From contig CAZHPW010000078.1 in NCBI GenBank assembly GCA_964534515.1, forward strand, positions 1 to 11,190: 11,190 nucleotides of DNA. Direction: 5' to 3'. The first letter of the stretch is position 1, and every line of letters starts with the position of its first letter. A model generated the notes under the pieces. The model had not been told where the DNA came from. It did no database searches and was given only the letters and a program-made list of their open reading frames with translations. The translations under genes were made by a program, and so were the position numbers. Source of the DNA: UBA6115 sp964534515. GTDB taxonomy: Bacteria; Bacillota; Clostridia; Christensenellales; Aristaeellaceae. This document shows positions 11,025-11,190 of the stretch, piece by piece.

Positions 11025-11190
11025 GTTTTGTCCATATCGCTCTCTTGGGAATGTTGATTGTCTGCGCTCTGGCGGTCAGTCTGACCAAGAACCTGTTGAC
11101 CTCCCTGATTGTTTACATGGCCTATTCCCTCATTATGGCCATCATCTGGATGCTTCTTGAAAGCCCGGACCTGGCCATCACGGAAGCGGC
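11021..11190 (+). CDS. DUF4040/MbhD-type Mrp antiporter subunit (MrpA C-terminal/MrpB-like), N-terminal fragment
   Basis: The 56 full codons seen begin MSFVHIALLGMLIVCALAVS, form two hydrophobic helices, and end SPDLAITEAA. This matches the APDVALTEAxxG-type signature of the DUF4040 (MbhD) domain found at the end of MrpA or as a separate subunit in split Mrp and Mbh systems. A free-standing DUF4040 gene directly after E-F-G is the order of the archaeal and anaerobe MbhABCD module (E-F-G-DUF4040), not the Bacillus ABCDEFG order. The start overlaps the mnhG stop in ATGA, with a GGAGG-like site 7 bases upstream. The rest of the gene lies outside the window, so a fusion to another subunit cannot be excluded. 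Confidence 0.82.
   Translation, partial: MSFVHIALLGMLIVCALAVSLTKNLLTSLIVYMAYSLIMAIIWMLLESPDLAITEA

Overview
The window suggests a low-to-mid GC Gram-positive bacterium of the Firmicutes, most likely an anaerobic member of class Clostridia. The evidence is Mini-RNase III (MrnC) followed by RlmB leading into tuf, a SpoIID/LytB protein, a LexA close to the Bacillus type with its own operator, strong AGGAGG-type ribosome binding sites, some TTG starts, and clear sigma-A promoters. I cannot assign a genus.

Region by region. (1) Bases 1-3018, minus strand: a translation and RNA-maturation block. A well-formed promoter drives an AraC-family regulator whose stop overlaps the start of mrnC (23S rRNA maturation). 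rlmB (23S rRNA 2'-O-methylation) follows, with a 185-residue disordered FG/RG-rich N-terminal extension. Then a fresh promoter drives tRNA-Gly(CCC) and, with no visible terminator between them, the start of tuf (EF-Tu, cut by the window edge). (2) Bases 3056-4985, plus strand: a XerS-like tyrosine recombinase, then lexA with a perfect 16-bp palindromic SOS box inside its promoter, then a hairpin. (3) Bases 5127-8303, minus strand: a probable operon of a small SAM-methyltransferase-like protein, an exported SpoIID/LytB peptidoglycan protein with an SH3 tail (4-bp gene overlap), a strong intrinsic terminator, and a DUF2461 protein beyond it. (4) Bases 8304-9603: a divergent control region with repeats, then a Gfo/Idh/MocA oxidoreductase on the plus strand. 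(5) Bases 9604-11190, plus strand: a 278-bp spacer with a strong G-quadruplex motif and 10-bp-phased repeats, a strong promoter, and the start of a tightly overlapping Mrp/Mnh cation antiporter operon (E, F, G, then a DUF4040-type subunit that runs off the end).

How the genes fit together: the first block links ribosome maturation to elongation-factor supply. The recombinase and lexA are plausibly chromosome-maintenance and DNA-damage functions. The methyltransferase-like/SpoIID pair looks like a cell-envelope unit. The Mrp genes encode a membrane complex that exchanges Na+ for H+. I see no CRISPR array, insertion sequence, prophage or defence island. Most genes are recognisable housekeeping families, so the unusual signals are at the level of gene architecture and regulation: the RlmB tail, the AraC-mrnC overlap, the AAAC/GTTT SOS box, the repeats between divergent genes, and the G-quadruplex.
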